Of a DNA stretch of 60,000 nucleotides, positions 34,250 through 46,655 are shown in pieces. The stretch's first letter is position 1; every line of letters starts with the position of its first letter. Source of the DNA: Antedon mediterranea. Lineage: Eukaryota > Echinodermata > Crinoidea > Comatulida > Antedonidae. The notes beneath the pieces were generated by a model, which saw nothing but the letters and a program-made list of their open reading frames with translations, ran no database searches and was not told the origin of the DNA. The position numbers and the translations under genes were made by a program. The DNA lies in assembly GCF_964355755.1 (NCBI RefSeq), contig NC_092674.1, forward strand, positions 24,518,001-24,578,000, read 5' to 3'.

Positions 34250-35370
34250 ATTTTACTGTTAGTGCAATAAAAGGTGATTGTTATCAGACGAAAATTATAC
34301 CTTTAAGGTATGCCTTATCTTAAAGCTAATTTGACTTAAGTAAGCAGTCAATGTTAGTGTTTAGCATAGAGTTTCTATATATAATATTAATCTATATTCT
34401 ATTTTGTAATTAAATAATATAATTAACTTCACATATACGTAACGAATAATTATTTATCTCTGCAATAGATCAAATTCGATAAATATGTCACAATGTACAC
34501 AAAAACAACTGGCTTGACCGCTTCAAATATTATACTGTCTGTGTACCATGGTATTACACAGAACATAAAGAAATTAATTAAACGTGATTTTATATGATAA
34601 TGTTAAAGATAAATATATATCAAGGCTTTGTAATTAAAAAATAATCATACCATATTTATAATACATGTTAATTTGTTATTGTCATTTCCAATTTTAACTA
34701 GTTTTTAATAATTGTATTAAATTGTACTTTTTCATAAAACAAACCTTGAGATTAACGAAGTATTTACTATTATATATTTTTAATAAATTTACAGTAGTAA
34801 TTTGTTGTAGTGCTTGTAATTACGAATTTCAGGATAAATTTAACTAAATTGTTTTGAATGAGTAAAATATGTACATTTTATTGTAAGTTACTGACTCTCC
34901 AATGACCCTTGACCTGTTCAAGTTAAGTCTAAACTACAGAAGACATCAAGCAAACCCAATATTCCGAATATCTGTACAAATAAAAAAAATTTAATTTCAC
35001 GAAACAAAACAAAAACACTTTGAATTCTAATTTTTATAGCCTAAATATGATTGGGCTGGGTGATTTGTAAAGCAGTTTTATGACATTAAAACAAAAGATG
35101 TATTTGAATTGTTGGTATAGCATAGATACGACTGGGATGTGATGGGGTGGGGATAGAGTTGTCTATTTGCCAATTTGCTATCATATCAATTATTTTTAGG
35201 TTTTTATCGACGCCAATTGAACGAACACTTTAGGCCAGTATGGTTTTTATACCTATCTTAATTGTCCTAATTTTGTATGTTATTTATGATTTGTACATTA
35301 TTGATCAATTAAATATAGTAGTGAATAAATCTAAGATCTACATTGGTCTGGTATAACAGTAATACATACA
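34250..35370. other. Non-coding stretch
   Basis: AT-rich intergenic sequence; nothing recognised. Confidence 0.5.
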
Positions 35371-35373
35371 CAA

Positions 35374-35795
35374 CATTGTTGTTATTTTTTGTTTATTTGG
35401 TGAGGTGAACATTTAAATTATTATACGAATATTTATAACGAGACAAAAAAAAGATGACTTTGATGACGATGACGACGACATTGTTGTTATTTTTTGTTTA
35501 TTTGGTGAGGTGAACATTTAAATTATTGTACGAATATTAATAACGAGACAAAATAAAAAGATGACTATGATGACGATGACGACGACATTGTTGTTATTTT
35601 TTGTTTATTTGGTGAGGTGAACATTTAAATTATTATACGAACATTCATAACGAGACAAAAAAAAGATGACTATGATGACGATGACGACGACATTGTTGTT
35701 TTTTTGTTTTGTTTATTTGGTGAGGTGAAGATTTAAATTATTATACGAACAACGAGACAAATAAAAGATGATTATGATGATGATGACGACGATGA
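35374..35795. repeat. About 106-bp tandem repeat, four copies
   Basis: CATTGTTGTTATTTTTTGTT begins at 35374, 35479 and 35586 and, with a small change, at 35691. Each unit holds TTTGGTGAGGTGAACATTTA, ACGAGACAAA and a GATGACGATGACGACGA run. The last copy runs into GATGAT/GACGAC simple sequence to about 35880. Confidence 0.93.
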
Positions 35796-36761
35796 TGATG
35801 ATATTTATGTTGATGGAGGAGGGGAGGAGAATAAAGATGAAGAACATGAAGATGACGATAACGACGATGATGATAATGAGGATTGTTGGATATTCATAAT
35901 CATGATGTCTGAAAAGAAAAAAAAAACGATCGTCTTCTTAATTGTAAAGTTCCAACGTGACAACCGTGTGCTTGAAAAGTGGCTATAAATTTGAATAGTA
36001 CTATTTAACTTTATATTACAACCTATTTCATTTGTATCAATAAAACAATGTAATAATGATATGAGTATTATCAATTTTTCTATTCGACTGATCAAAGAAA
36101 TAGTTACACGGAATTCACACCTTCGTTGTAATTGATTCAAGAAAGTTACGTCATTTATTATTATGCAAAATAGATGACATTCCTGTCGTCCTTGTTTTTT
36201 TTCAAAACTGGTTTACGGTTCACTGTTGTGATGTGTGCAAAACAATCTACGATGTCTAACTTAATGGAACTCGTAACATAGTTAGGATAATTATTTGATT
36301 AGGCCTACAGTAGATATAATACAGGCCTAAGAGTTTATGACTTTTTGAACTGAAAATTAACTGGTAAGTTATTTACTGTTACTATTTTAGAGGATTTGCA
36401 TTGAGACGATCAACTCTTGGTAAACAAGTGATTTGAGTTGTGTACCGCAGGCATGTATATTTAGGTAGGCTCTTATTTGGTGAAGGGAAATCAAAGCCTA
36501 GCAATCAATGATCAAATAAAACTGTGAATTTACAGATTTCCAAAGAAGAATGTGTTCGCCCACGTTGTTTAGTGTTTCGGTTCATCTGTAGGCCAGTTTG
36601 TCTAGTCTATGCGTTTCATTTGCTGAATCTTTTAAAAGACTTAAACATTGTGACTTTTAAGCATTGGTGATTTAACTCAACTCATGTTTTTTTGCGGGAA
36701 AAAGTAAATAAACTGTATAAGATATGAACATCAATACAGTATATACGTGCAAACGTATTTC

Positions 36762-36898
36762 ATTGGCCCATCTTGATTGGTCAGTAAATGAAACAATTCC
36801 TGTACGCGGTTTTATTATTTCGTTTCCTGTATTGGTCATTCGAAGAACCATTCCAGTTTGATTATATCTGTTGATTGGGCAGTTTGCTGACCGATTGG
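36762..36898. promoter_or_regulatory. Cluster of five inverted CCAAT boxes
   Basis: ATTGG occurs at 36762, 36776, 36831, 36874 and 36894, four of them as (G/T)ATTGGTC or GATTGGGC, all in the same orientation within 140 bp. Such clusters can bind NF-Y. No gene start is seen next to it, so the role is uncertain. Confidence 0.3.
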
Positions 36899-37199
36899 TC
36901 ACTTGGTTAATGTTTTGTAAATTCTTATGTTTAATTTGTAGTTTCGAGGGTTTCAAAATATTGTTTTTCTGTATAATGGATATATGGCCTGTCAGGTTAT
37001 TGAACCTATCACCATCTCCTGGTTGTAGTTATAATTTGAATGATAATATTTAAATTTAAAAGAACATATTGATTGAAACATTTACAGTATGAAGCACCAA
37101 AAGAAGCGTGTACTTCTCAATTTGGTTACCAATCGTTATTTATATCCAACAACATTCAGGACAAGACATAAACACATAATTTAAAATATAAATATATAC

Positions 37200-37335
37200 A
37201 TTAATTAAACTGTTAACTGTGATTTAGTTAACTTTGGTATACCCTGTATATTTTTCCTCTCTGTTCATGTTTGCACGCATTGTTTTATTGTTTTGTACCT
37301 TGTTTTGAGGTGAATAAATAAAAATTGAACTGCAT
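37200..37335 (+). mobile_element. Probable retroelement 3' tail
   Basis: GGTATACCCTGTATATTTTT, CCTTGTTTTGAGGTGAATAA and ATAAAAATTGAACTGCAT resemble a LINE 3' UTR end. An inverted copy of the last 18 bp (ATGCAGTTCAATTTTTAT) lies at 37453-37470, with an (AT)n run between them (37431-37450). Confidence 0.4.
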
Positions 37336-37906
37336 ATCCGCAAAAATGTGGTTCATTCATTTTCATTCAGATGTCAAATAAACCATCGATTTGCTCACTT
37401 GATAAATAGTTAATGCGCTTATTTTGGGCTATATATATATATATATATATGTATGCAGTTCAATTTTTATTGTGCATTTGTTTCCACAGCAATACAAAGC
37501 ACATCACATGAAATTAACATTAATATCTCCGTGTCAAATTTAATAGATAAATTTGAAAGTGTAAACACTTATGTCATATACATAACTTAATGTAGAAATT
37601 GATTTATCAAGATTTATCAAACAATTTCTTTTGAACTCAACTGAACCCTAAGCGTGCTTCTGTGGCTTTTGAACACATATACCATTAGAGGTGAAAATCT
37701 TTTTTTTTTTATTGAAACGTTACTCAAGGTTGTTGGTGTGGCTAAATCAACTGTGGTCAAGGAAGACTGAGATATCTTACCTTTCCTGAAGTGGTCAATA
37801 CATGAATATGTGACCACATAATTCAAATAATTTAGTTAAAATCATGGGTCTTGAGATGGAGTGCCATATTACTAAAATAAAAATGGCTCAAAAATAAATT
37901 CCTATT

Positions 37907-38437
37907 ATGGGGATAGACTTGATAGTAAAAAGTAAAACAATGTTCAAGACTAGCTTAAGCTCTGTCTACACTATCAAACTGTATGTGCCCATATATGAAC
38001 ATAATGATGTCATATCACTACCATATTTGTGTACATCGCTACCATATTTGAGCACATCACACTTTTGTGTCACACAAACTTTGATAGTGTAGACAGAGCT
38101 TAAAACCTGACCTCTGGAATACTTTACCAGAAGAACTCAGAATTATTAATTTTATATCTCGTTTTAAGTCCAAACTACATAAATACCTTGTTTCTACTAT
38201 TATTGTTTAAGTTAATAATATATCTTAAGTTAAATTATAACTGCTTAAGTTGAATGCCTTTTTTGTTCATTATCATGTTTCTTACCTTACTTAAATATGT
38301 TGCCTGGACCCCACATTTTAAAGCTTAGCTTCCAGTGGGGTACCCATTTTCTCATTTTTTATTTATTATTTTAGAAAATGTTAACTGTATATTGTTTTTA
38401 TTTGAGAAATAAATTATTATTGATTGATTGATTGATA
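37907..38437 (+). pseudogene. LINE 3' end interrupted by a MITE
   Basis: After removal of the MITE at 37959-38099 plus one TTAA, the frame runs VKSKTMFKTSLKPDLW then NTLPEELRIINFISRFKSKL to a stop at about 38210, the LWNxLPEELR plus FKxxL end of LINE polymerases. A 3' UTR follows with AAATAAATTATTATTGATT and a (GATT)n tail at 38421-38437. 5' truncated and disrupted. Confidence 0.85.
37959..38099. mobile_element. MITE, family A intact copy (141 bp, TTAA target)
   Basis: Perfect 20-bp inverted ends GCTCTGTCTACACTATCAAA, flanked on both sides by TTAA (37955-37958 and 38100-38103). The interior has two copies of a CACTACCATATTTG-like unit. Removing the element and one TTAA restores the LINE frame around it, proving its exact ends. 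TTAA targets are typical of piggyBac-type elements; that assignment is inference since no transposase is present. Confidence 0.95.
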
Positions 38438-38439
38438 AA

Positions 38440-40383
38440 GTTTACTTTCGCATTTATCTTCTTTAAACTCATTCCTACAAGAAGCAAAATGAAAATGTTG
38501 CTGAAATGGAAATAATGAAAAGATAAACACCATTACATAACAAACATTATTTTGTTTTTGTCTTGTGTGGGTTCGTCCCACTTTTATTATAGTTCTATAA
38601 ATATAAATAATATATGTATATATGCACATTTATATAATTCTCTTATTTATAAGGTACATTGTTAAAAAAATACATATCTTTTGAACAGTATATACATAAG
38701 ACTAAGATTATTTTGATGTTAAGAAGTAACCACATTTACATTCATATACATTTTTCAAAATACAATTAATTAAAATATGTCGATGGCAGTAAACTGACGA
38801 TAAAAATTGATTTAAAAAAAACGTACTTATGAAAAAGTTATTATTGTTGTTTTATTCTGTTCGTGTCCGTTGTCTGGGTAGAGAGGCTATAAACTCAGGG
38901 GAAGAATATAAAGAATCTTCCCTTTTCACCAAGAAAAAAATTGATGAGATAAAAACGAAGAATGCAAAAGCTTGAAAAAGGGGTGTTTAGAATGAATAGG
39001 ATGGAATGATATATATAATGAAAACCATAAGGTTAGAGTCCATACACAGTGCAAGTCCAAGGTAATATTTTGGCTCTGTGTGTATGTGAGTCGCTTCATA
39101 CCCGGATGACATATCTTAAAACTAATATAGTTACTAGGCCTATATACAATGTATTTAAGAGATAAAAATAGCATTACTATATAGCATTATTATATACAAT
39201 CCGGTTTGAAAGGTATTTCTTTCTGATTTATAGTATAGGCCTAGATACAGTTGGACATATTTTTATTATATAAAAGGTTAGGTTAGTTCAAAGTAAAGAT
39301 ATAACAAGCAATAATGTTGTTTTAAACTTTGAAAAAACAATTGATGTGAATATAGTCCTAATTATCATTAGAAAAACATGTAAATACATTAGATTGAAAA
39401 AAGGCTGATCATGTGGCAGCCACCAAATAAACCCTTTGATCTTCCGATCTCAGAATCCTTTTGTGAGATTGCCTTGTTAAAACCATGGAGGAAAAAATAA
39501 ATATTATTGTTTCATCAATGTAAGAGCGATGTGTGTAGGCCTAGAGAAAGGTTATAAAGGAAAATATTATTATTATAGAAATGAGATATAAATTATAACT
39601 ATTATTTCAAAACTCGTGGGCCTCTGGATCTGGATGAATACTGACGAAGGACCACATAGGTATATGCGCCAGGGGGTGCGTCTCTCGGTGTACAAACATC
39701 ATGCGTAACTGAATTTGTTTTATAATTTTTATTTTTTTATTTATTAACTTCACAAAACTGACCAAACAATGACGAAAAAACAAACAAACCAACATCCATA
39801 CATTAATATACATAAATCGATTGCTGCATTAAAGCCTCCAGTAGTTCCCTAGTTAGAAACAAAATAACACGTTTTATTTTGTCGTTATACAGTTCACGGC
39901 CAGGTATACTTGTTCTTCCTCTGATTTGTATTATAACATGGCAATTTCCGCGTGGAATGGTTCAATAAAATTAATATAGTATACTTGTATTGCGAAAAGC
40001 AATTATCTGTCAAGTTTAAAACCGCAAGAAGATGGTTTTGAACTTTAGCATAGTACCACTTTCATGAACTATCGTCTCTCCTTTTTATTCTTCTTTTTTT
40101 AAAACCAAAATCGTTATATTATCATTGGAACGGTTTTATTGCTCTTAAAAATTATGACATCATTTGATGGGATTTATGAATATATTAATTTAATCGAAGA
40201 CAGTATAAAAATGGATAAAGTTCTGTAGGAAGAAACATTTCGAATTGGTATGTTTTTTTGAAAGAAAAATGCCTATTGATAATATAAATTATATATATAA
40301 TATAGTGCTAGTGCTGTTCCGCCGTACCACGCCGAGAATGTTAAAGAGTCGTTATCCAATCGAGTTCGAACAATACCATGAAA
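38440..40383. other. Non-coding stretch
   Basis: AT-rich intergenic sequence before the tRNA-like gene; nothing recognised. Confidence 0.5.
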
Positions 40384-40455
40384 GCCCCAGTGGTCTAATG
40401 GTTAGGACATCTGCATATCAAGCAGGCGGTCCGAGTTCGATTCTCGATTGGGGCG
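40384..40455 (+). tRNA. tRNA-like gene, tRNA-Glu-type body with anticodon ATC
   Basis: 72 nt fold as a cloverleaf: acceptor GCCCCAG/TTGGGGC, D arm GTC...GAC, anticodon stem TCTGC/GCAGG with loop ATATCAA, a 4-nt variable loop, and T arm CCGAG-TTCGATT-CTCGA (one C.A mismatch). A polymerase III terminator TTTTT follows at 40459. A-box TGGTCTAATGG and B-box AGTTCGATTC are present. Stem lengths and the D arm resemble eukaryotic tRNA-Glu, but the loop gives anticodon ATC (codon GAT, Asp). Could be a rare tRNA-Asp, a mutated tRNA-Glu pseudogene or a tRNA-derived repeat head. Confidence 0.7.
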
Positions 40456-40459
40456 ACTT

Positions 40460-42421
40460 TTTCTCATTCTCACAGATTTCCTCTTCTTTATCGTTTCAAA
40501 TTAATTAATTAAATTTCAGTATATCACCGGGCGGTTTAGAATTAATGTTCTTTGCCTCTTGTGTTTATATTATATAATCATTGATCTTAAGATACAGTAT
40601 AATATATTTCCATGCATATGTACTGCAGCTATAAATAAATATATACAGTAGATATAGAGAGATAAGTCCTATTTGTGTAAGAGGTCAACAAACTATTTCA
40701 GTATACGAAAGGCGATTACAACCAGTGTGTGTAAATGCAGTTAGCAAACGTGTACATTTACTAAACTTAGCGCTTTTGCGGTTAATAAGGCTCTCTTGAT
40801 TTGCAAATATATAAAATACTAAACAAACAAAATATTCTAATGATAAATTATAATTTGTATACTCTACCATTGACGTATCGCATGTAATACCGTGTCCTAG
40901 TAGTTGTATGACGCGTTTTGGTACTTAAATTTGTCTCTATCCGACACCAAAAATTGAGAAAACAAATATGTAAATCACTTTAATTAAACCATTAATGAAT
41001 TGCGTGACCGCGTACTATGTGTATCCGAGGATACGGTTATTTGATGCGCGCAAACATAAAAGACCACCACTTCCGTGAATAATTAACTCTTTGCTTTATA
41101 AGCAGAAGAAAATTATGGTCTCCGAAATTGTTAGAAAGTTACAGAGAAGAGAAGAGTTCTATCACTACGAAATTGGTAACGATCTGCAGTTATAATAATA
41201 TTAAGGTAAGTTTTTACAATATTTTATCTGAATAAATAGTTTACAATTTCTATTTAAGAAAAAGAATTTTTAATATATAGAAAGAAAGAAGCTTAGCTTA
41301 TTCCAAAAAACAAGTCGGAAACAAAACAACTTGTTTAAACTAAATTATAGTTAGAAATATTTCTATTTCTATATATTTTTTTTAATGAAATTCAGGTTTA
41401 ATAAATCCTTAATTATAACAATCAAAAGAGGCCTTACCTGTTTATTTTAACTTTTTCAGTATTAGGTATTTAGAAACTTCTTTAAAAAATGTATAATGTA
41501 TATCGTTTAGTTTAATAAAGTGTGAACATTCACTGTTGGCACGATAAATTTGTGTTCACGAAGATACATTATTACATACGCTTTAAAAACAATATAATAT
41601 CATGATTAACAAACAACGATGTTTAACAAATAAATTGAAAAGAACATTAAAATCTGTGCTCAAATTATGCAAATGTTTTGAAAATGAACTTTTAAAAATT
41701 AATAGCATTACATACGTTTCAATTATAGACCTAATTACAATGATAAAACTGTAACAATGGTTACTGGATTTCATATGGTATTTTAAATGTTCTTGTTTCA
41801 AAATTGTTGTAACAAATAGATTATGCGTAATAGCATTTGACTTGGATGGAAAGTTTAATAGGCCTGCTGGTCAAAGGAATTGTCTTCATAGAGAAAACTA
41901 GTACACAATGACGCAAAGTTGGCATTTGGCTACGTTCAAGTGTACACCATATTTTTTAGACTGACATACAATTATTGAATTAATGAAATTAACTTCCTAT
42001 TCTTTCATCTTTAGGCCTACAAACAATTCTTTATATTTATTTTGAAGTTGTACTCTCTTTCGCTTTTAAAACTTACAATAGGCCTACTCTAGTATTCAAA
42101 ATAATACTATAGGCCTAATTTCCAAAAATGTAGGATGGAAATAGTGCCAGTTGTTATACTTTCAACTTTTAACGAAATCATGACATTCAAAATTCTAATT
42201 TTTTTTATTGTTGGCAGTAGTTTGTGTAGAATATTTTAATTTTTCTTTAATTTTAATACAATCACAATATTATTATCCCAACATTGCTATTAGCTGAACT
42301 GCATAGGCTTACAATAACGCTATTCTACCTGGCAACCATTAACAGTTGTTTCAAGTGCACTTTTACTGACAATTCTTTACCGAGAAACTGATGTTTTAAT
42401 TACCTTTACCTTACAGTGATC
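40460..42421. other. Non-coding stretch with possible 5' untranslated exon
   Basis: A GTAAGT donor follows ATATTAAG at 41206 and could end an untranslated first exon of the gene starting at 42422. Otherwise AT-rich sequence with three TAGGCCTA octamers close together (42012, 42079, 42110). Confidence 0.4.
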
Positions 42422-43619
42422 ATGACTGCAATGGCATTACTAAAAAATATAGGTATAGTGTTAGTCTTAGTGTTGGCAATTAACTGCAGATGCAACCAGG
42501 CTGATGAAACCAATGCAAATACACGACCAAGTAGAGCACTTGATTCAACAGAACTAAGCAGTAAAGGACAAAATGTAGTACGTGGCGTTCGCCGATTGGT
42601 GGATTTAGTTGACACAATGGAAGCAAGCAGACAGAGGGCGCTACGGAGAAATCAGAATATAGCCGCTGCTGCCAAGAGAGCTGGTGGTTTAAGTAAAACT
42701 ATACCACAAGGATGGAGAAAAAAAAGAAGTACCAGTGGCTCCAGTGACGATATTATGGACATAGCTTTTATAAATCAATTTGACGACGAGGAGAAAATAT
42801 TCAAATCTACATTCCGTGACTTCATTGATTATCTTGAAAAGGTAATTATGCCATGATAGGACGCTTGTCAAAGTATATCTTCCTTTTTTGACGTGGTTTT
42901 TGACGTGGTCACACAATTTCTGTGTGATTTTCTTTATGTCAAAAATCCATTATGTCCCTTTGACTAATTCCCCCCCCCCCCCACAATTTTTTTTTTTAAT
43001 TTTCGAAAAAAAGTGGGTCATTTTGAAGTATCATAATAATTGTTAACTTTCACCAAAAATTAGTCGAGAAAAAATTATTTAACCAAAATACAGATGTTTT
43101 TTTGTTCAAAAATAACTTTGACTTAGCGCTTGTTTTGCTACTCTGTATGCATAATCATAAAACTCCCTCGCGATCTGTGTGAAAACACCTTCTCAACATT
43201 GTTGTAAACAATCCTAATTAGCATCATGCATAATGCATACTCATGGTTTGAAATCTTTGTTTACTTTCGCTCGTGACGATTTTCCAGACGAAATGTAATC
43301 AAACTAATTTACCTGTTAATTACGTAAAATTGTTGTTTTTGGTTCGAATTTTCGACTTAAAGTGACTAACTTTAATATTACTTTGATATGGCCAATTCAA
43401 ATTTAGAATTTTTTTTTTTTTCATTTTTTGTGTTTCAGGGGACAATACATTTTTAACGTTTTAATGTTAATAAAATAAACTTACGTATTATGATTTTATG
43501 GTGCCTTCTTTTCTTTTCATTTTATTAATTGTTTTTTCTTTTCTTTTTATATACAGATACATGGTAAATATGCTGAGTTTCTTGAAATGAGAGCAGACAA
43601 TGAAAACATGCAGGGGTAA
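42422..43619 (+). CDS. Secreted cysteine-free precursor 2, paralogue of precursor 1
   Basis: Two exons, 42422-42841 and 43557-43619, joined in phase 0 (donor GTAATT after GAAAAG; acceptor TTTATATACAG), give 160 residues. The start ATG follows an acceptor (CTTACAG, 42416) by five bases. Residues 1-27 are a signal peptide (IGIVLVLVLAI core) with cysteines only at its end. Next comes a charged stretch, a basic helix (RRLVDLVDTMEASRQRALRR), the block QGWRKKRST at 96-104, then DDIMDIAFINQFDDEEK and FRDFIDYLEK before the intron, as in precursor 1. The second exon is short and acidic. The shared block, MDIxFIxQxD motif and intron position show tandem duplication. Probably processed at RKKR; product unknown. 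Confidence 0.85.
42945..43459. mobile_element. MITE, family C diverged copy
   Basis: Right end GGGGACAATACATTTTTAAC (43438) matches family C. The internal GTGGGTCATTTTGAAGTATC and TAACTTTCACCAAAAATTAG align with copy 2. The left end near AAAAATCCATTATGTCCC is degraded, and a C14 run follows it. It lies inside the intron of precursor gene 2. Confidence 0.6.
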
Positions 43620-44116
43620 CTATCTGTATTGCCCTCAACAACTGATGGCCAACTTGATTCGACAAAGGGGACACGCCCTGGCTTAAATTACTATAGATAT
43701 TATTAAAATAAAATAAAAAAATGTTTTCAGTGGGACACCGCAACTTGCTTTAATTATTAAAGTATTGCACATTATAATTAAGCTTTATTTCGCAAATTCA
43801 ATGCATATAAAAAATAACATGGTAAATATGTGACAGATTTTTTGCTACATTTGTCATTTGTGTTTGCAACTGTGGTATCCAGAGTAGTACTATATAGTAA
43901 TTATTATTTATATGGTTTTAGTTTTAGTACCAACAATCATTTCTACTTTTGCATATCGTTAAAGACAGATACGGTCGTGTAGAGATATCAATGTATGTAC
44001 GCGCGCGTGTCAGGTTGTTGTGATTATTAACAATGATTTTATATAGCCGAAGGTTAGATATCAAAGAACAATGTTATCGCAGTTCAAAAAGTGATTCTCC
44101 ATAGGAAGGGAACCAA

Positions 44117-44143
44117 CAAGATGGCGGCTGCAATTGACCAATC
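44117..44143. promoter_or_regulatory. Possible promoter motifs: YY1-like and CCAAT
   Basis: CAAGATGGCGGC, a perfect YY1-type core, is followed about 15 bp later by GACCAATCAG, a CCAAT box. This pair is common in animal core promoters, but no following exon was found. Confidence 0.25.
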
Positions 44144-46497
44144 AGATATGCCATACGCAGTACGCATTGCGATACGCCTGTGTTGAGCCTATCTGCGTGA
44201 GAACGATACGCTTTACCCCACTGTTATTAACTTAGTTTTTTGCTTCATGTTTCGTAATCAGTTGGTGAATGTCTGAAATTGGTTTATTAATGTAGAAATA
44301 AAAAATATATTGCCAAATCCATATAAAGTACTATAATGATGACGTGCGTGTCTCTTATTGAACGATACGTCTATTGTCTGTAATGATACTATATTTTTAG
44401 CATATTATTATAACGTTAGGTCTACATTGACCCAGAGATTCATTACACTAAAATGACGTAGGCCTATTTCTTCAAACCTTAAAGGAACCAATTGAGACTA
44501 TCAAACTTCGTCGTCGATTAAATAAAAATAATATTTCGGCTCGACGTAAACAAACAGGGTACACAGCAAATTATAACCAAAATATCTGACTTGGATTAAA
44601 CTTTTTTAATTTTAAGCATCATGCTTCGCTGATTTTATTGTGATGCCATCCGTGAAATGTAATGAATTTTAAAAGAAAACGGCCACCGAGTATATAGCAT
44701 AACATTTGAGTTACTGGGTTAATCTGTATCTATATTGATACATTAATATAAATCAACTAATAACTTTGTTAACGTCTGTTGAGATATAACTATTTTATTT
44801 AATACATTTATTATTTATCTAATGTTATATAATGTTGTAATGTAATGAATTAAATACCGACGTATGATTTATTTATTGTTGAGATGATGGAATAAATTAT
44901 ATGCTTATCATGCCAGTTATTTTGTTATGTTCACTGATTATAACAATTTTCAACTATAGGGGCGCAATAAACTAGACAATTCTCATTTTCAGACACCACA
45001 CTCACATTTCTCCAATGTCATAACTTCGTGGATTGATTCGACGACAGCGCCTTCTATAGACTTAACTGAGTGGGAAAAATAATTATGCCGCCGGCTTACA
45101 TCTCCGTCCTTACACGTGGCCATAATCAACCCCATCATTTCGTCCCATTTTCACACGTTGGAACATGCTCATTCTCTCTCATCTTTAACTCCCAAACATA
45201 GATGCGAGAGTCAATTTTCATTGCTTCACCAATCCATAATTGTTAAAACGCTTGATTGAAATATTTTGTAATTATCGTATATCTATAAAACATTCGTATA
45301 TAATGTATTATTAACAAATCCCTTTTGATGGATTTCTTTATTAGATTCATTAGAGTCAAATCTGTGACGTTTACAGCGTGTCTTCGTGTTGGTATGTTTT
45401 GATTCTATAAACTAATCTATGTAAATTGACGTAGGCTCATTAAACAACTAATGACTCGAGACCGGTAGGGTGTATAAGCACTGATTGCTAGCATCAACTT
45501 GTTATTCTATGAACTTCGAAATAAATTGTAGTGGGCTTCTTTATAGATGGAGATTATGGGTTCTTTTTTCGTGTAAAAGATGGAGAAATTCGTCGGAGAG
45601 TAGCAAGCACTATGGCATAACAAATGGAGATGAATGGATGAAAAATAAATGAGATAGTTTTAGGCCTAATTGAGCCCATGCCATTTCACTTTCACTGATC
45701 TGTAGTTTGTAAAAGTGTTCTTTCAAACACACTGGTTTTGGGCTTTGGTGAACTACGTGTCGTCTGCTCAGATAAGCGAGGGATTGACAACATGGTTGTT
45801 TTCAATGGGAATGTATTTAGTTATTGTCTACGAGATAGGGCTTGTTTGTCGTTGTGTAATACATTCATTTTTAGTCCAAACAACGTTGTATACATAAGAA
45901 TTCAATCAATCAATCAAAGTAACATTTATTTCTCTTCTTCTCTTTCATAGAATATAACAATTAACAGTAAATATGATTAAAATAAGAGGGGCAACATTCC
46001 AAAAAAGCGAAGCTTGTATTTAAGGCAGCCCATAAAAACTATAAAAAAAAAAAAAAAACAAAAACAGGACAACACGGGAACGGGAATTGCAAGTAATTTC
46101 TTTCTTTTATCACTGCATAATACCCGTACTAGTTGATAACTTTTTGATATAAATTATTATTTGTCGTTTTATAATTTACATACAGTATAAACACATTTGA
46201 ATCGACTTTAGAATTAGAAAAAATGTGAACGCTTTTGTGCATTTTGGGTAATGGTGTATTATCTCAATTAAGGAACGTATATAAAATCTGCATAATGCAG
46301 TATAAACACATGTTTTAAATCAATATTTGAATTATTAGAGTTTTGTTACACCATGACTATATAATAAAAGTTAATTATCAATTACCGGTAAATAATCGGG
46401 ATTAGGTGGAACATTACGACATCAACATGATGATGGAATGACTATAAGACGAATTACAGTAAAAGGAAACATACACATAAACATTTCGAAATTAATT

Positions 46498-46655
46498 TTT
46501 TTTTTACAAATTAATGATCCAAAGTTTGTGTATTATATGTTTGATTTCATAGCAAAATACATTATTAAAATCACAGTTTTTTTTTTACAAATTAATGATC
46601 CAAAGTTTGTGTATTATATGTTTGATTTCATAGCAAAATACATTATTAAACATTA
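46498..46655. repeat. 81-bp tandem duplication, two copies
   Basis: A block from a poly(T) run through TTAATGATCCAAAGTTTGTG and ATTTCATAGCAAAATACATT is repeated with an 81-bp period (ACAAATTAATG at 46506 and 46587) and almost no differences, so it is recent. Confidence 0.93.
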
